A DNA stretch of 64,000 bases from a virus: positions 1 to 64,000 of the IMG/VR virus record IMGVR_UViG_3300028802_000011. The stretch is one strand, 5' to 3'. The notes under the pieces are model-generated. The model saw only the letters and a list, made by a program, of their open reading frames with translations, made no database searches and was not told the DNA's origin. Positions 32,099 through 40,076 of this stretch are shown piece by piece; the stretch's first letter is position 1; every line of letters starts with the position of its first letter. The translations under genes and the position numbers were made by a program.

Positions 32099-32464
32099 AT
32101 GTCCGAGACTCCCGTCGCCGCCACGGTCGCCCCCAAGGTCAAGCGTTCGCGTTTCGTCAGCCGGGTCGTGGACGGCGCCGGCGGGAACATCCTGTTCATC
32201 GCCGAAGAGCGCAAGTCGGGCAACTTCATCACGTTCGCGAAGCACGAGTACCGCGACGCGACCACGAAGAAGGTCGTGAAGGAGAAGTCGAAGGGACGCG
32301 GTGCCACGTCGGAGCACACGTCGTTCGAGGACGCCAAGAAGGCCGCGCAGGCCGGTATCACGGCCGCGACGAAGGCCGGCTGGCAGCTCCGCGCGACCGG
32401 TGGCGGAGGCCAGGTCAAGGACTCCTTCGACCTCAACTCCCTGCCGAAGCCTGGCAAAAAGTAA
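32099..32464 (+). CDS. Small basic protein with DSFDLNSLP C-terminal tip
   Basis: 121 residues, Lys/Arg rich overall, alternating beta and helical segments (GGNILFIAEERKSGNFITFA, then a helix ending AATKAGWQL), a Gly-rich linker and a C-terminal tip DSFDLNSLPKPGKK. The related gene at 32597 ends in DAFDLTSLPAPASF and shares the AGW-x-L motif, so the two are paralogues joined by a conserved tail. Highly biased, GC-rich codons, its own promoter and a following terminator suggest very high early expression. A DNA-binding or replication-accessory protein is plausible; not proven. Confidence 0.6.
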   Translation: MSETPVAATVAPKVKRSRFVSRVVDGAGGNILFIAEERKSGNFITFAKHEYRDATTKKVVKEKSKGRGATSEHTSFEDAKKAAQAGITAATKAGWQLRATGGGGQVKDSFDLNSLPKPGKK

Positions 32465-32486
32465 CCCCTCAGGCGTTCCCACCTGC

Positions 32487-32524
32487 GAGCCCGTGGCCGA
32501 AAGGCCCGGGCTCAATTTCTTTTT
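32487..32524 (+). terminator. Rho-independent terminator
   Basis: Stem arms GAGCCCG (32487-32493) and CGGGCTC (32507-32513) with an inner GGCC/GGCC pairing and GAAA tetraloop, followed by AATTTCTTTTT. Clear intrinsic terminator isolating the gene at 32099 as a one-gene unit. Confidence 0.85.
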
Positions 32525-32543
32525 GGCGACGTGAAGATTTCGC

Positions 32544-32572
32544 TTGCATTCGGTTAACAACTGGCCTATCAT
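32544..32572 (+). promoter_or_regulatory. Early promoter with inverted GTTAACAACTG operator
   Basis: -35 TTGCAT (32544-32549), 17-bp spacer, -10 TATCAT (32567-32572). The spacer carries GTTAACAACTG (32553-32563), the reverse complement of the operator half found at 25605. Starts transcription of the gene at 32597 right after the terminator. Confidence 0.75.
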
Positions 32573-32596
32573 GTGTGCAGTATTGGAGGCTGATCG

Positions 32597-32941
32597 ATGA
32601 TCGAGCTGATCGACGATGCCGGCGCCAAGATGATCCTTCAGGATCTCGGGGCAAGTACCGCCGTGTTCCACCTGCCAGCGTCGGCAGGTATGTCGAAGGC
32701 TGTCGTGCCGCATGCGTGCCAGGCCGTCCTGGATCGCGCCATTGCTGCCGGCTGGCACCTGGCGCCGGCTGCGCCGGACGTCGCGGCACAGCGCGAAGCA
32801 CAGCGTCGGGCCGATATGGCCTACGTCCCGCAGGTGCGCCCGCAGGTGCAGGCCGAACCCAAGCGTCCGCCTGTGGCTGCATCTACGCCCCGCAGGGACG
32901 CGTTCGACCTCACGTCGCTGCCGGCGCCGGCATCTTTCTAG
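32597..32941 (+). CDS. Paralogue of the 32099 protein, DAFDLTSLP tip
   Basis: 114 residues. N-terminal alpha/beta domain (MIELIDDAGAKMILQDLG, then RAIAAGWHLAP), a Pro/Gln/Val-rich linker and the tip DAFDLTSLPAPASF. It shares the AGW-x-L segment and tip with the gene at 32099 but otherwise diverges. Start supported by GGAGG 7 nt upstream. The shared tips suggest docking to the same partner, like SSB tails. Own promoter. Confidence 0.6.
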   Translation: MIELIDDAGAKMILQDLGASTAVFHLPASAGMSKAVVPHACQAVLDRAIAAGWHLAPAAPDVAAQREAQRRADMAYVPQVRPQVQAEPKRPPVAASTPRRDAFDLTSLPAPASF

Positions 32942-32951
32942 GAGACCTGTG

Positions 32952-33215
32952 ATGCCCGTCACAAACTACGATCCATCTCTCGTTTGGGCCTGTCTGGCCT
33001 GCAACTGGACCGGTCATCACCCCGATGACCACGTCGAGGACCACAGTCACTTCGAGTACGCATCCAACGAAGGTGACCACATCAGTTATCACCTGCACTG
33101 GGCCAAGGACGAAGACGCTGGCACTTGGTGCGGGCGCAGCAACGAACGTCACGCGTTCATCGCTGACCGTGTCGACCTGGTCACGTGCGACGAGTGCATC
33201 GAGGCGAGGGGCTGA
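32952..33215 (+). CDS. His/Cys-rich small protein
   Basis: 87 residues with WACLACNWTGHHPDDH near the front, a run of histidines spread over the middle (DHSHFEYASNEGDHISYHLH) and a C-terminal TCDECIEARG. A CxxC...CxxC zinc ribbon with a His-rich loop is likely. The ATG at 32952 is preceded by GGAGA. Overlaps the next ATG by one base. Confidence 0.5.
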   Translation: MPVTNYDPSLVWACLACNWTGHHPDDHVEDHSHFEYASNEGDHISYHLHWAKDEDAGTWCGRSNERHAFIADRVDLVTCDECIEARG

Positions 33216-33415
33216 TGTACTGCGCACTGTGCCATCACAAGCTCGTCTTCGCTGCGCCGGCAGTGTGCGAAACCGGCTGCCGTCACAAGTGCGAACCCTG
33301 CGAGACGTGCGAAGAGGACGTGAAGCCTTCGCATCGCGGTTCGCGCAACTGTCAATCGGGGTCCGTCAATAGTGGCGGGAAGGAGTCGCACTGTTCGTGT
33401 GACACGTGTTTCTAA
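33215..33415 (+). CDS. Cysteine-rich zinc-binding-like protein
   Basis: 66 residues with about 11 cysteines: CALCHHK, CETGCRHKCEPCETC and the end SHCSCDTCF. The pattern suggests two or three zinc sites. Start at 33215 chosen for its TGATG overlap. Unknown function. Confidence 0.5.
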   Translation: MYCALCHHKLVFAAPAVCETGCRHKCEPCETCEEDVKPSHRGSRNCQSGSVNSGGKESHCSCDTCF

Positions 33416-33426
33416 GTGAGGCCTCG

Positions 33427-34275
33427 ATGAGCTTCGTTGCACCTGCACTCGCGTCGCCATTGAAGGACCATCTCATCACTCCCAATCTTTGGAGTGCTGA
33501 AGAGAAGTTCGATGGACATCGATTGATAGTCCGTGTCGGCGACAAAACTAGCAGAACTCTCTTTGAAGCCGCGAATGACGAGACTGGCATCCGGGCCTGG
33601 TCCCGTGACGAGAAGGACCGGATCCTGCCGCCACATCTTCGTGAGTCACTCCGTCGCCTCCCTGATGGCATCTACGACGGCGAACTCCTCGTCCCCGGCC
33701 GTCGTAGCTTCGACGTGACTGTACTCGAGAACGTCAACAAGCTCGTCTTCATGGTCTTCGACGTAGTTCAGCTCCTCGGAAGGGACCTCACGTTCCAGGC
33801 TCCTGTGATGGCGTCGTACGACGAGCGCCGCAGTCTGCTCGAGGAGATCTTCCGCGACGAGCGACCAGGAGTGAAACTGGCCTGGAGTAAGATCATCAAG
33901 TCACGTGACGAGATATCGGTGCTCGCGAAGGAAGTTTGGGCCAGAGACGGTGAAGGCCTCATCCTGAAGCGACGGGCCTCGCCGTATGCGCCAGGCAAGC
34001 GAACGAAGGACTGGCTCAAGATCAAGCAGCTCAGGTCAGCGGTCTTGACAGTCATAGGCTTCACGGCTGGCACCATGGGTCAGCACTCGGTGACACTCCT
34101 GCGTGACGAGGAGGGATACGAGACGTCGGTGAAGTGGAAGAACCTGGATCTGCTCAGGCAAGTCGAAAGCGATCCGGACAAGTTCGTCGGGCGTCGTTTG
34201 ATGATTGAATATCAAGAGCGCACTCCCGACGGAGGCTATCGTCATCCCAGGTGGGATCGATGGGAGACCGAATGA
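33427..34275 (+). CDS. ATP-dependent DNA ligase
   Basis: 282 residues. Motif I EEKFDGHR (nucleophilic Lys27), motif III YDGELL, motif IIIa MVFDVV, motif IV EGLILKR and motif V KDWLKIK are all in order, followed by a compact OB domain (LTVIGFTAG). Seals nicks in phage DNA during replication and repair. Small size matches other phage single-protein ligases lacking the extra N-terminal domain. Start at 33427 is preferred over an ATG 21 nt earlier that lies in the preceding gene. GAGG ribosome site. Confidence 0.92.
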   Translation: MSFVAPALASPLKDHLITPNLWSAEEKFDGHRLIVRVGDKTSRTLFEAANDETGIRAWSRDEKDRILPPHLRESLRRLPDGIYDGELLVPGRRSFDVTVLENVNKLVFMVFDVVQLLGRDLTFQAPVMASYDERRSLLEEIFRDERPGVKLAWSKIIKSRDEISVLAKEVWARDGEGLILKRRASPYAPGKRTKDWLKIKQLRSAVLTVIGFTAGTMGQHSVTLLRDEEGYETSVKWKNLDLLRQVESDPDKFVGRRLMIEYQERTPDGGYRHPRWDRWETE

Positions 34276-34448
34276 AAATCACAGGCTCGTGCTATCTGTC
34301 GCAGTGGGCAGTCGGGTTCGGGTGGGTGCGGCTCCATCATCAGCTCCTGTCTGTTAGCTTGCACCTGCTATGTTTCACTGTCTCACTCGAGACTAAATAC
34401 TACCAGAGGATGAAGAAGGCTTCGGCACAGCGTAGGAGTAACGGATGA
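34272..34448 (+). CDS. Small hypothetical protein
   Basis: 58 residues, ATGA overlap with the ligase stop. Hydrophobic/aromatic N-terminal half (WAVGFGWVRLHHQLLSVSLH) and a basic C-terminus (MKKASAQRRSNG). Coupled with the next gene by GGATGA. No family recognised. Confidence 0.4.
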   Translation: MKITGSCYLSQWAVGFGWVRLHHQLLSVSLHLLCFTVSLETKYYQRMKKASAQRRSNG

Positions 34449-34636
34449 CCATAACTGTCAAGTGCCTGATGTGCAAAATGGAGTTTCCTGCGAACGTAGC
34501 ATCCTTCGTTTGCTTCGCATGCTGGGCTGAAGGAGATCCATTCGAGCTCTGCAGCCAGGAGTGCGCCGACGATCACGCCGCCTATCACACTAACAGAACA
34601 CTGCGCGACATGCCGTGTTCACCGATGGTGATGTGA
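34445..34636 (+). CDS. Zinc-finger-like protein
   Basis: 63 residues with CLMCKMEFPAN, FVCFACWAEG and LCSQECADDH, resembling an MYND/ribbon-type zinc binding arrangement. Ends at the ATG of the next gene. Role unknown. Confidence 0.5.
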   Translation: MTITVKCLMCKMEFPANVASFVCFACWAEGDPFELCSQECADDHAAYHTNRTLRDMPCSPMVM

Positions 34637-34905
34637 TGATCGAGCCTAGAGACGCTCGCCACGAAGTCCTGTTAGATGATCTTCAGACCATGATCCTGAT
34701 GGAGATGACCTTCAAGAACTGCACTGGCGCGATATCCATCTGCCACAACGATCACGCGTTCTATCACGCGCGCCTCCTTGGAACCCTCGGTCTTGGGATT
34801 CTGGGACGAGATCTGGATCCCTTTGACAGTTGTCGTTGCACGTACAACTTCACGTGCGGATTCTGTCTTCGTGCCGCAACGTGGAGGGATACCAGATGCA
34901 AGTGA
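34636..34905 (+). CDS. Cys/His-containing small protein
   Basis: 89 residues. Starts on the last base of the previous stop (TGATG). Has an acidic front (EPRDARHEVLLDDLQT), then a CHNDHAFYHA segment and CRCTYNFTCGFC. Possible metal site. Overlaps the next gene by 10 nt. Confidence 0.45.
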   Translation: MIEPRDARHEVLLDDLQTMILMEMTFKNCTGAISICHNDHAFYHARLLGTLGLGILGRDLDPFDSCRCTYNFTCGFCLRAATWRDTRCK

Positions 34906-35249
34906 AGTGTCATCTCATCTGCCACGACTACAATCACAACGGGCCAGGTGGATGCGGGAATATCTACTGCTGGAAGTATCACCCCGATGAGCCTCGTGAG
35001 TACCAGCCGGTTCGTTCGATGGGATGCCAGTGCGTCAGCGCTGAAGGAATGCGGAAGACTGACGAGGCCTGGGGAAGGAGCCAGGTCAACATGAGGAGTG
35101 ACTCAGCAATCAAGATCGAGCTCAAGGTCAAAGGTGAAGTGAAGAACGAGAAGGAGCTGGACTCTGTGGTTCAGTTCATCCAAGATGCCGGGTTTGACGT
35201 GTTCATCGAAAAGAAGGAGACAAGTGATGGAGGACGAAGCAGTGAGTGA
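34896..35249 (+). CDS. Hypothetical protein with Cys/His N-terminal module
   Basis: 117 residues from ATG 34896. The first ~45 residues contain CHLICHDYNHNGPGGCGN, possibly metal-binding; the C-terminal half is an alpha/beta segment (IKIELKVKGEVKNEKELDS) like a small ferredoxin-like fold. Unknown function. Confidence 0.45.
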   Translation: MQVKCHLICHDYNHNGPGGCGNIYCWKYHPDEPREYQPVRSMGCQCVSAEGMRKTDEAWGRSQVNMRSDSAIKIELKVKGEVKNEKELDSVVQFIQDAGFDVFIEKKETSDGGRSSE

Positions 35250-35412
35250 CCAGTTGAGCCGCATGAGCGAACGCATTTCAAAGCTGGAGCTTCAGGCCCT
35301 GCGCCAAAAGAGGATCAACAAGTACATCCTCGTCTTGCTCGGCCTGCTCCTTCGTCGTTCGGGCAAACTGACTTTCACTTACGAGGCCCTCCAGAAAGTT
35401 GTCAACGAGTGA
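35227..35412 (+). CDS. Small helical, possibly membrane-associated protein
   Basis: 61 residues with a coiled-coil-like front (SRMSERISKLELQALRQKR) and a short hydrophobic core (YILVLLGLLL) flanked by Arg. Overlaps its neighbours. Could be a peripheral membrane or oligomeric helical protein. Confidence 0.4.
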   Translation: MEDEAVSDQLSRMSERISKLELQALRQKRINKYILVLLGLLLRRSGKLTFTYEALQKVVNE

Positions 35413-35657
35413 ACTGGCGATTCTTCGTTCCCACCTTCGCCATCGCTCTGGTGTTCTTTGTATCTCTTCTGTCGTGCGACGACGAGAAGATGCGCCCGAT
35501 GAAGTCTTACTGTGTCAACGGGAAGACAGTCAACGCGATCTACTATGTTCCTCGCGGGGCCTGTGTGACGTTCTACGACAGGAAGAACTTCTTCTCTGAC
35601 AGAGAGATCCTCGTTCTGTGTGGTGAGGTTCGAATTGAAGGAGGACCCTGTAAGTGA
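35409..35657 (+). CDS. Small lipoprotein
   Basis: 82 residues, GTG start. Signal FVPTFAIALVFFVSLLSC ends in a lipobox SLLSC at residue 22, and the mature part has three more cysteines (CVNG, CVTF, CGEV), implying a disulphide-bonded envelope protein. A candidate superinfection-exclusion or envelope-modifying factor; that role is inference. Confidence 0.5.
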   Translation: MNWRFFVPTFAIALVFFVSLLSCDDEKMRPMKSYCVNGKTVNAIYYVPRGACVTFYDRKNFFSDREILVLCGEVRIEGGPCK

Positions 35658-36514
35658 TCCTTGACGACATGATCGCGGCTGCACCGTACCTGCGGCCCTG
35701 GTTCCAGGATGCGCACGTCGTCCGCGTTCCGTTCGAGGTGTTCCCTTTGAACGTGAGTGACGAGACCATCTACTGGACAGACTCGGCGAAGATCCAATCG
35801 ATTGTCCCAAAGACGATTGACGATGAGTGGACTCGTTCGCCATATCCATGTTTTATCATGGTCAGCCAGAATCGCGAGCCGTCGTGTGTTCATGTCATCG
35901 AACATGAAGGCCAGTACGCAGCGACGACGTTCATCTTGTACAAGAACGCCGTGATGATCTGCAACGTTGTCAGAGTGTTCCTTGAGAAGGAACCGAACGC
36001 CATTCGCTGTGAAGTCCCAATCACCGGTGACGCGATGTTTGAGAAGATCGATAGCCTCGAGCGGATGTTCCGCGGTCTCAACGACAGTGAAGCCTATGCT
36101 TCACTAGGACTCGAGCGCATCCGCGAAGGCTTCAACCGTGAGCACACGGAGTTCGACGCTCAACACATCAGCGTCCGCCTGCTGGCAACCCTGGCCCTGT
36201 TCAACTGCCGCAACATAACCAGTGAGGAAGTGCGCCCTCCTGCGCGCCTACAGAAGGCCAGGCAGCGACAGGGCAGGCTCCCCTTACTGCGGCACCATGT
36301 GCTCACGGTGCATCGCGTAGGGAAAGCCTGGCGCGTCGGTGAAAGCACTGGCAAGGGTGAGCCGCTTGCTCTGCACTGGGTTCGCGGTCACTTCAAGTCG
36401 TACACATCAGCGAAGCCACTCCTCGGAAGGCACGTCGGTCGATTCTGGTTCTCGCCGCACCTGGCAGGGAAAGCAGACAGAGCAGTGACCAAAGAGTACA
36501 GACTGGAGGAGTAG
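35654..36514 (+). CDS. Phage hypothetical with HWVRGHF C-terminal motif
   Basis: 286 residues, GTG start overlapping the preceding stop. N-terminal ~190 residues alpha/beta without known motif. The C-terminal region RLPLLRHHVLTV, then ALHWVRGHFKSY and HVGRFWFSPHLAGKA is a motif set I have seen at the end of many uncharacterised phage proteins (RHxVRGHFR...LFGRHxG-x-W-W-x-P-H). It may be a nucleic-acid-binding tail. Function unknown. Confidence 0.55.
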   Translation: MILDDMIAAAPYLRPWFQDAHVVRVPFEVFPLNVSDETIYWTDSAKIQSIVPKTIDDEWTRSPYPCFIMVSQNREPSCVHVIEHEGQYAATTFILYKNAVMICNVVRVFLEKEPNAIRCEVPITGDAMFEKIDSLERMFRGLNDSEAYASLGLERIREGFNREHTEFDAQHISVRLLATLALFNCRNITSEEVRPPARLQKARQRQGRLPLLRHHVLTVHRVGKAWRVGESTGKGEPLALHWVRGHFKSYTSAKPLLGRHVGRFWFSPHLAGKADRAVTKEYRLEE

Positions 36515-36679
36515 ATGAAGCACGAGGATGAGTTCGAGGAGGTGCAGAAAGTCCCCGAGCCGGAAGAGAAACCAAAGCGATCCAAGAAGGATGACTCCGA
36601 GAAGTGGGATCGTGAGGCCGGCGTCTACAAGAACTGGCGTCCTCCCAACTGGGCTTCAGAGAATTCGAGGAGGTTGTGA
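36515..36679 (+). CDS. Small charged protein
   Basis: 54 residues: an acidic half (HEDEFEEVQKVPEPEE) then a basic patch KPKRSKKDD and a tryptophan-bearing end (KNWRPPNWASENS). ATG one base after the preceding TAG, GGAGGAG ribosome site; stop overlaps the next start. Likely disordered. Confidence 0.45.
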   Translation: MKHEDEFEEVQKVPEPEEKPKRSKKDDSEKWDREAGVYKNWRPPNWASENSRRL

Positions 36680-36894
36680 TGGATACGTCTGGACAGATCA
36701 AGATGATCGCTAAGAACTTTCGTCAGCAAGCGGAGGTCGCAGAGCAGATGGAGCTGATCTTCGTCATGCGTCAGCGATTGAGCCACTACTTTCTGATGAC
36801 TGAGCTTCAAGATCTTTCATATGAGGATCTCAGGGATCTCTACATCCTTTGCCTCAGAGAAATTGCACAGGACCCAGAACAGGAAATCCAGTAA
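36679..36894 (+). CDS. Small helical protein
   Basis: 71 residues, mainly helical (KMIAKNFRQQAEVAEQMEL, SHYFLMTELQDLSYEDLRDL). Start at 36679 (GTGATG, second codon) is favoured by the GGAGG 5 nt ahead. No motif. Confidence 0.45.
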   Translation: MDTSGQIKMIAKNFRQQAEVAEQMELIFVMRQRLSHYFLMTELQDLSYEDLRDLYILCLREIAQDPEQEIQ

Positions 36895-36895
36895 C

Positions 36896-37297
36896 GTGGG
36901 CTGCGATATCCATCTTCACATCGAGGTCATGTTGGGAGGAGTGTGGCATCACTGGTCTACACCACACATCTCTCGTTACTATGACTTGTTTGAGAAGATG
37001 GCCGGAGTGCGCGGCAAGACATCGAATGCCCTTGCGCCTCCTCGCGGACTTCCACACGACGTCACTGTTCTCACGATGTATTGTTACGAGCAAGAGAACG
37101 GCGATGCTCACACAATGAGCTGGCTCGGGGCCAAAGAAATCGCTGACCTCTACGACTGGTTCGAACAGAAGTATGGAGAACCGTTCGAGAGTATACTCCA
37201 CTGCTATCTGCTTGGCAGTGGTCTTGAAAGTGTTTGGAAGTATCCCGAAGACCGCGAGTTCGATGACGTGAGATTCATCTTCTGGTTTGACAATTAA
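36896..37297 (+). CDS. MGCDIH-family phage protein
   Basis: 133 residues. It opens with VGCDIHLHIEVMLGGVWHHW (GTG start), the hallmark of a small family common in phages and some bacteria (MGCDIH-x-x-h-E). Its His/Asp at the immediate N-terminus hint at a metal site formed by the processed terminus. It also has a SRYYDLFEKMAGVRG segment typical of the family. Biochemical role unknown. Confidence 0.6.
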   Translation: MGCDIHLHIEVMLGGVWHHWSTPHISRYYDLFEKMAGVRGKTSNALAPPRGLPHDVTVLTMYCYEQENGDAHTMSWLGAKEIADLYDWFEQKYGEPFESILHCYLLGSGLESVWKYPEDREFDDVRFIFWFDN

Positions 37298-37305
37298 GGA
37301 GTGAC

Positions 37306-37608
37306 ATGACAACACTCAAGATCGGCCCTCGTGAAGTTCGTCTGTCGGAGATCGATCCAGGTGAGATGGCGATAACACCTGGTGGTGACTCGAAGCTCGA
37401 GACGAGGCTTGACTTCAGGTGCAACTTGTCGATGCCTCAGATCCTTCACTTCTCCAAGCTCATGGCGAATCGATGGAGTGAGAAGATGGAGTACGCAGAC
37501 GAGACAGGCCGGCGATTCGTATTCAGGGCCAAGATCTGTGGAGTCACGTGGAGCAGTGTCGTGATGCTGGTCGAAGGCGGGATTACCGATCTCGGTCATG
37601 CCCAGTAA
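37306..37608 (+). CDS. Hypothetical protein upstream of DNA polymerase
   Basis: 100 residues, AAGGAG ribosome site. Beta-rich sequence with an LDFRCNLSMPQILHF segment. Overlaps the start of the polymerase gene by 11 nt, implying coupled translation. No known motif. Confidence 0.5.
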   Translation: MTTLKIGPREVRLSEIDPGEMAITPGGDSKLETRLDFRCNLSMPQILHFSKLMANRWSEKMEYADETGRRFVFRAKICGVTWSSVVMLVEGGITDLGHAQ

Positions 37609-39502
37609 CTCCAAGTACGGGAAGACTCAGAGCATGAGCCTCATGGATAGCATGCGCCATCCTGTGAGGCACTCATGGAGACCTGATGAGCCTCCGTCTG
37701 TCATCGACGCCGATACGGTCTACATCGACTTCGAGACAACAGGCCTGCGCTGGTGGGACAACGACATTCCAATAGGCCTGGCGGTAGCATGGGGTTCCAA
37801 GGAGACCGGCTATAACAGCCGCTATTTGCCCTGGGGACACGCGGGCGGGAACCTCAGCGAGGATGCTGTGCGCCGCTGGGCTAAGACCGTCCTGGCTGGC
37901 AAGCGGCTCGTAGGCTCGAAGATTCAATTCGACTGTCACATGGGGTTCAAGTGGGGAGTGGACTTCGAGGCGATGGGTTGCCTCCTCGGAGACGTCGGAC
38001 TCCAGGCAGCCCTCCTCGATGACCATCGCCGTAGGTTTGGCCTTGAGTACATCTCGCAGGAACACCTGGGACGCGGCAAGAGGCAGATGCCGTTCATCAA
38101 GGACATGCGGCACACTCACGCCGGCGAAGTCCACGAGTATGCCGAGGATGACGTGCTCCTCTGTCTCTGGCTCGAGGAGAAGTTCTTCCCCATGCTCGAG
38201 GAGCAAGAGCTCCATGAAGTTCGGGAGCTTGAGGAGGAGGTCATCTACTCCACATGCGAGATGGAGCGCAACGGAGTCTATCTCGACGTTGAGAAGCTTG
38301 AGCTGTGGTCGAACCAGATTCAGCACATCATCCAGAAGCTTCTGTGGGAGCTCACTCGTGAAGTGGGATTCAAGGTTGAGCCTGGTGACCGTGACTGTCT
38401 GAGTAGGATCTTCAAGAAGCTGGGCATCACGAATCCCTACCGGACTGCAGTCAAGGACGAAGAGAGCTTCACCGATGCAGTGCTTGAACGCTTCGATCAC
38501 CCGACTATCATGAAGCTCCGCCTGGTGCGGGAGTACATCAGCCTCGACAACAAATTCATTAAGAACTACAAAGCGAAAGTTGATAGGAACGGTCTCCTTC
38601 GTTATGCTCTTCACCAAGTAGCAACAGATGATGGAGGTACAGTCTCCGGGAGATACTCGAGCTCGGGGCTCAATCGCACAGAGGGTGTCAACATCCAACA
38701 AGTCGCGAAGCCCTCTAAGCAAAAGATCACTCTCAAGAAACTCGAGAAGAGTGGGCTCCTCAAGATTTATCCGTGGCTCAAGGAGTTCATCGTTCGTGAT
38801 CTGTTCATCCCAGAGCCAGGCCAGGTCTGGGGGAAAGCAGACGCGAAGCAAATCGAGTATCGTCTGTTCGGACACTTCAGTGAGGCTCCCAAAGTTCTGG
38901 CAGCCTACGCCAAAGATCCGGAGACTGACTTCCATAACTTCGTGATGACCATGATCCAGGCGACGAAGCCTGACATCACGAGAGACCGCACTAAGGATCT
39001 GAACTTCGCCAAGATCTACGGCGCCGGCCTGAAGAAGATCGCGGTGATGCTGGGCTATCGCAGCCCAACGGAGCCGATGACGAGTGACGTTGGAGTAGCT
39101 GAAGTCAAGCCGTTCGTCGAGGCTTATGACGCCGAGTTCCCCGAAGCGAAGAAGCTCCTCAACAAAGCTAGCAAGCTCGCCGAAGCCCGTGGCTATGTCA
39201 AGACCATCATGGGCCGACGGGCTAGGTTCATTCGCGGGGAGTTCAGTCACGCGGCGCTGAACCGCGTCATCCAAGGAAGCGCAGCCGACATCCAGAAGCA
39301 GAAGTCGGTCGAGCTCTATCGCACAAGGAAGCAGACTGGCATCAAGCTCCGCTACTGTGTGCATGACGAGTTTGATTTTGACGCACCTAACAAAGAAGCC
39401 GTCGAGCACGTGAAGCAGATCCTCGACAAGCAGAGCTTCGACTTGAAAGTTCCAATCCTGTGGGACGTGAACTACGGGGTGAACTGGGGAGCATGCAAGT
39501 GA
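37598..39502 (+). CDS. Family A DNA polymerase with 3'-5' exonuclease
   Basis: 634 residues, phage-type Pol I lacking a 5' nuclease. Exo I motif VYIDFETTG (Asp44, Glu46) and the later exo motif EYAEDDVLLCLWL. Polymerase motif A GKADAKQIEYRLFGH (Asp415), motif B RDRTKDLNFAKIYGAG (around 461-476) and motif C YCVHDEFDFD (around 587), with the GRYSSSGLNRTEGVNIQQ template-binding region before them. The replicative polymerase of this phage. The aromatic residue in motif B is Phe. Start at ATG 37598 overlaps the previous gene. Confidence 0.95.
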   Translation: MPSNSKYGKTQSMSLMDSMRHPVRHSWRPDEPPSVIDADTVYIDFETTGLRWWDNDIPIGLAVAWGSKETGYNSRYLPWGHAGGNLSEDAVRRWAKTVLAGKRLVGSKIQFDCHMGFKWGVDFEAMGCLLGDVGLQAALLDDHRRRFGLEYISQEHLGRGKRQMPFIKDMRHTHAGEVHEYAEDDVLLCLWLEEKFFPMLEEQELHEVRELEEEVIYSTCEMERNGVYLDVEKLELWSNQIQHIIQKLLWELTREVGFKVEPGDRDCLSRIFKKLGITNPYRTAVKDEESFTDAVLERFDHPTIMKLRLVREYISLDNKFIKNYKAKVDRNGLLRYALHQVATDDGGTVSGRYSSSGLNRTEGVNIQQVAKPSKQKITLKKLEKSGLLKIYPWLKEFIVRDLFIPEPGQVWGKADAKQIEYRLFGHFSEAPKVLAAYAKDPETDFHNFVMTMIQATKPDITRDRTKDLNFAKIYGAGLKKIAVMLGYRSPTEPMTSDVGVAEVKPFVEAYDAEFPEAKKLLNKASKLAEARGYVKTIMGRRARFIRGEFSHAALNRVIQGSAADIQKQKSVELYRTRKQTGIKLRYCVHDEFDFDAPNKEAVEHVKQILDKQSFDLKVPILWDVNYGVNWGACK

Positions 39503-40065
39503 AGAGACCACACGAAGTCAAGCTCGGTCATCTCATCACGGATGGCGATACGATGCGCGACGCGATCCACATCGCCGTTGCTCCATGCAAGAACGGCGAA
39601 GGCGAGCCTCTCTACCCTGGTCAGCGTGTTGGCCTGCGGCCGAACTCCTCGGACCGAGCCTGTTCCAGCGACAACCCGATCGGCATCGTTGATCCGTACC
39701 TCGACGAGTACGTCAAGCCAGGTGAATGGTTCTGGGTGCTTCTGTTCCCTCAGACAATCACGAGCCTTCGCCATCAGTGGGCACATCCTGCTTTCGATGG
39801 AGGGCAGGAACAAGACGAAGACGTGAGAGTCGGTAAGAAAGCCAAGTCGCTCGAGTGGCTGAAAGCTCACGAAGAAACATTCGGGTTCAAGTCTGAAGAT
39901 CTTATAGCTGAAGTGGAAGGGAGTGATGAGCACTTCAGCTTCGGAACAACATCAGGACCCGACTGGGCTCAGACGAAAGAATTCTGGGATCACATGGAGA
40001 ACATCACAGGCAAGGCGTTTGATGACGAACACCGCGAGAACACGTATTTCAGTTGTGGGTGTTAA
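39493..40065 (+). CDS. Hypothetical protein (phage DUF6011-like?)
   Basis: 190 residues from ATG 39493, overlapping the polymerase stop by 10 nt. It contains IHIAVAPCKNGEGEPLYPGQ and GIVDPYLDEYVKPGEWFWVL, with LFPQTITSLRHQWAHPAF, segments I recognise from a conserved phage protein of unknown function often near replication genes. The family number is uncertain. C-terminus ends in YFSCGC. Confidence 0.5.
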   Translation: MQVKRPHEVKLGHLITDGDTMRDAIHIAVAPCKNGEGEPLYPGQRVGLRPNSSDRACSSDNPIGIVDPYLDEYVKPGEWFWVLLFPQTITSLRHQWAHPAFDGGQEQDEDVRVGKKAKSLEWLKAHEETFGFKSEDLIAEVEGSDEHFSFGTTSGPDWAQTKEFWDHMENITGKAFDDEHRENTYFSCGC

Positions 40066-40076
40066 GGAGGAAGTCA

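Noticed and set aside
31750-32952. 400-codon plus-strand frame
   Set aside because: It overlaps two better genes (32099, 32597) in another frame, crosses an intrinsic terminator and two promoters, and its protein is a Arg/Gly-rich out-of-frame product.
37673-39511. 612-codon minus-strand frame
   Set aside because: Complement shadow of the DNA polymerase gene, whose motifs are all intact on the plus strand.
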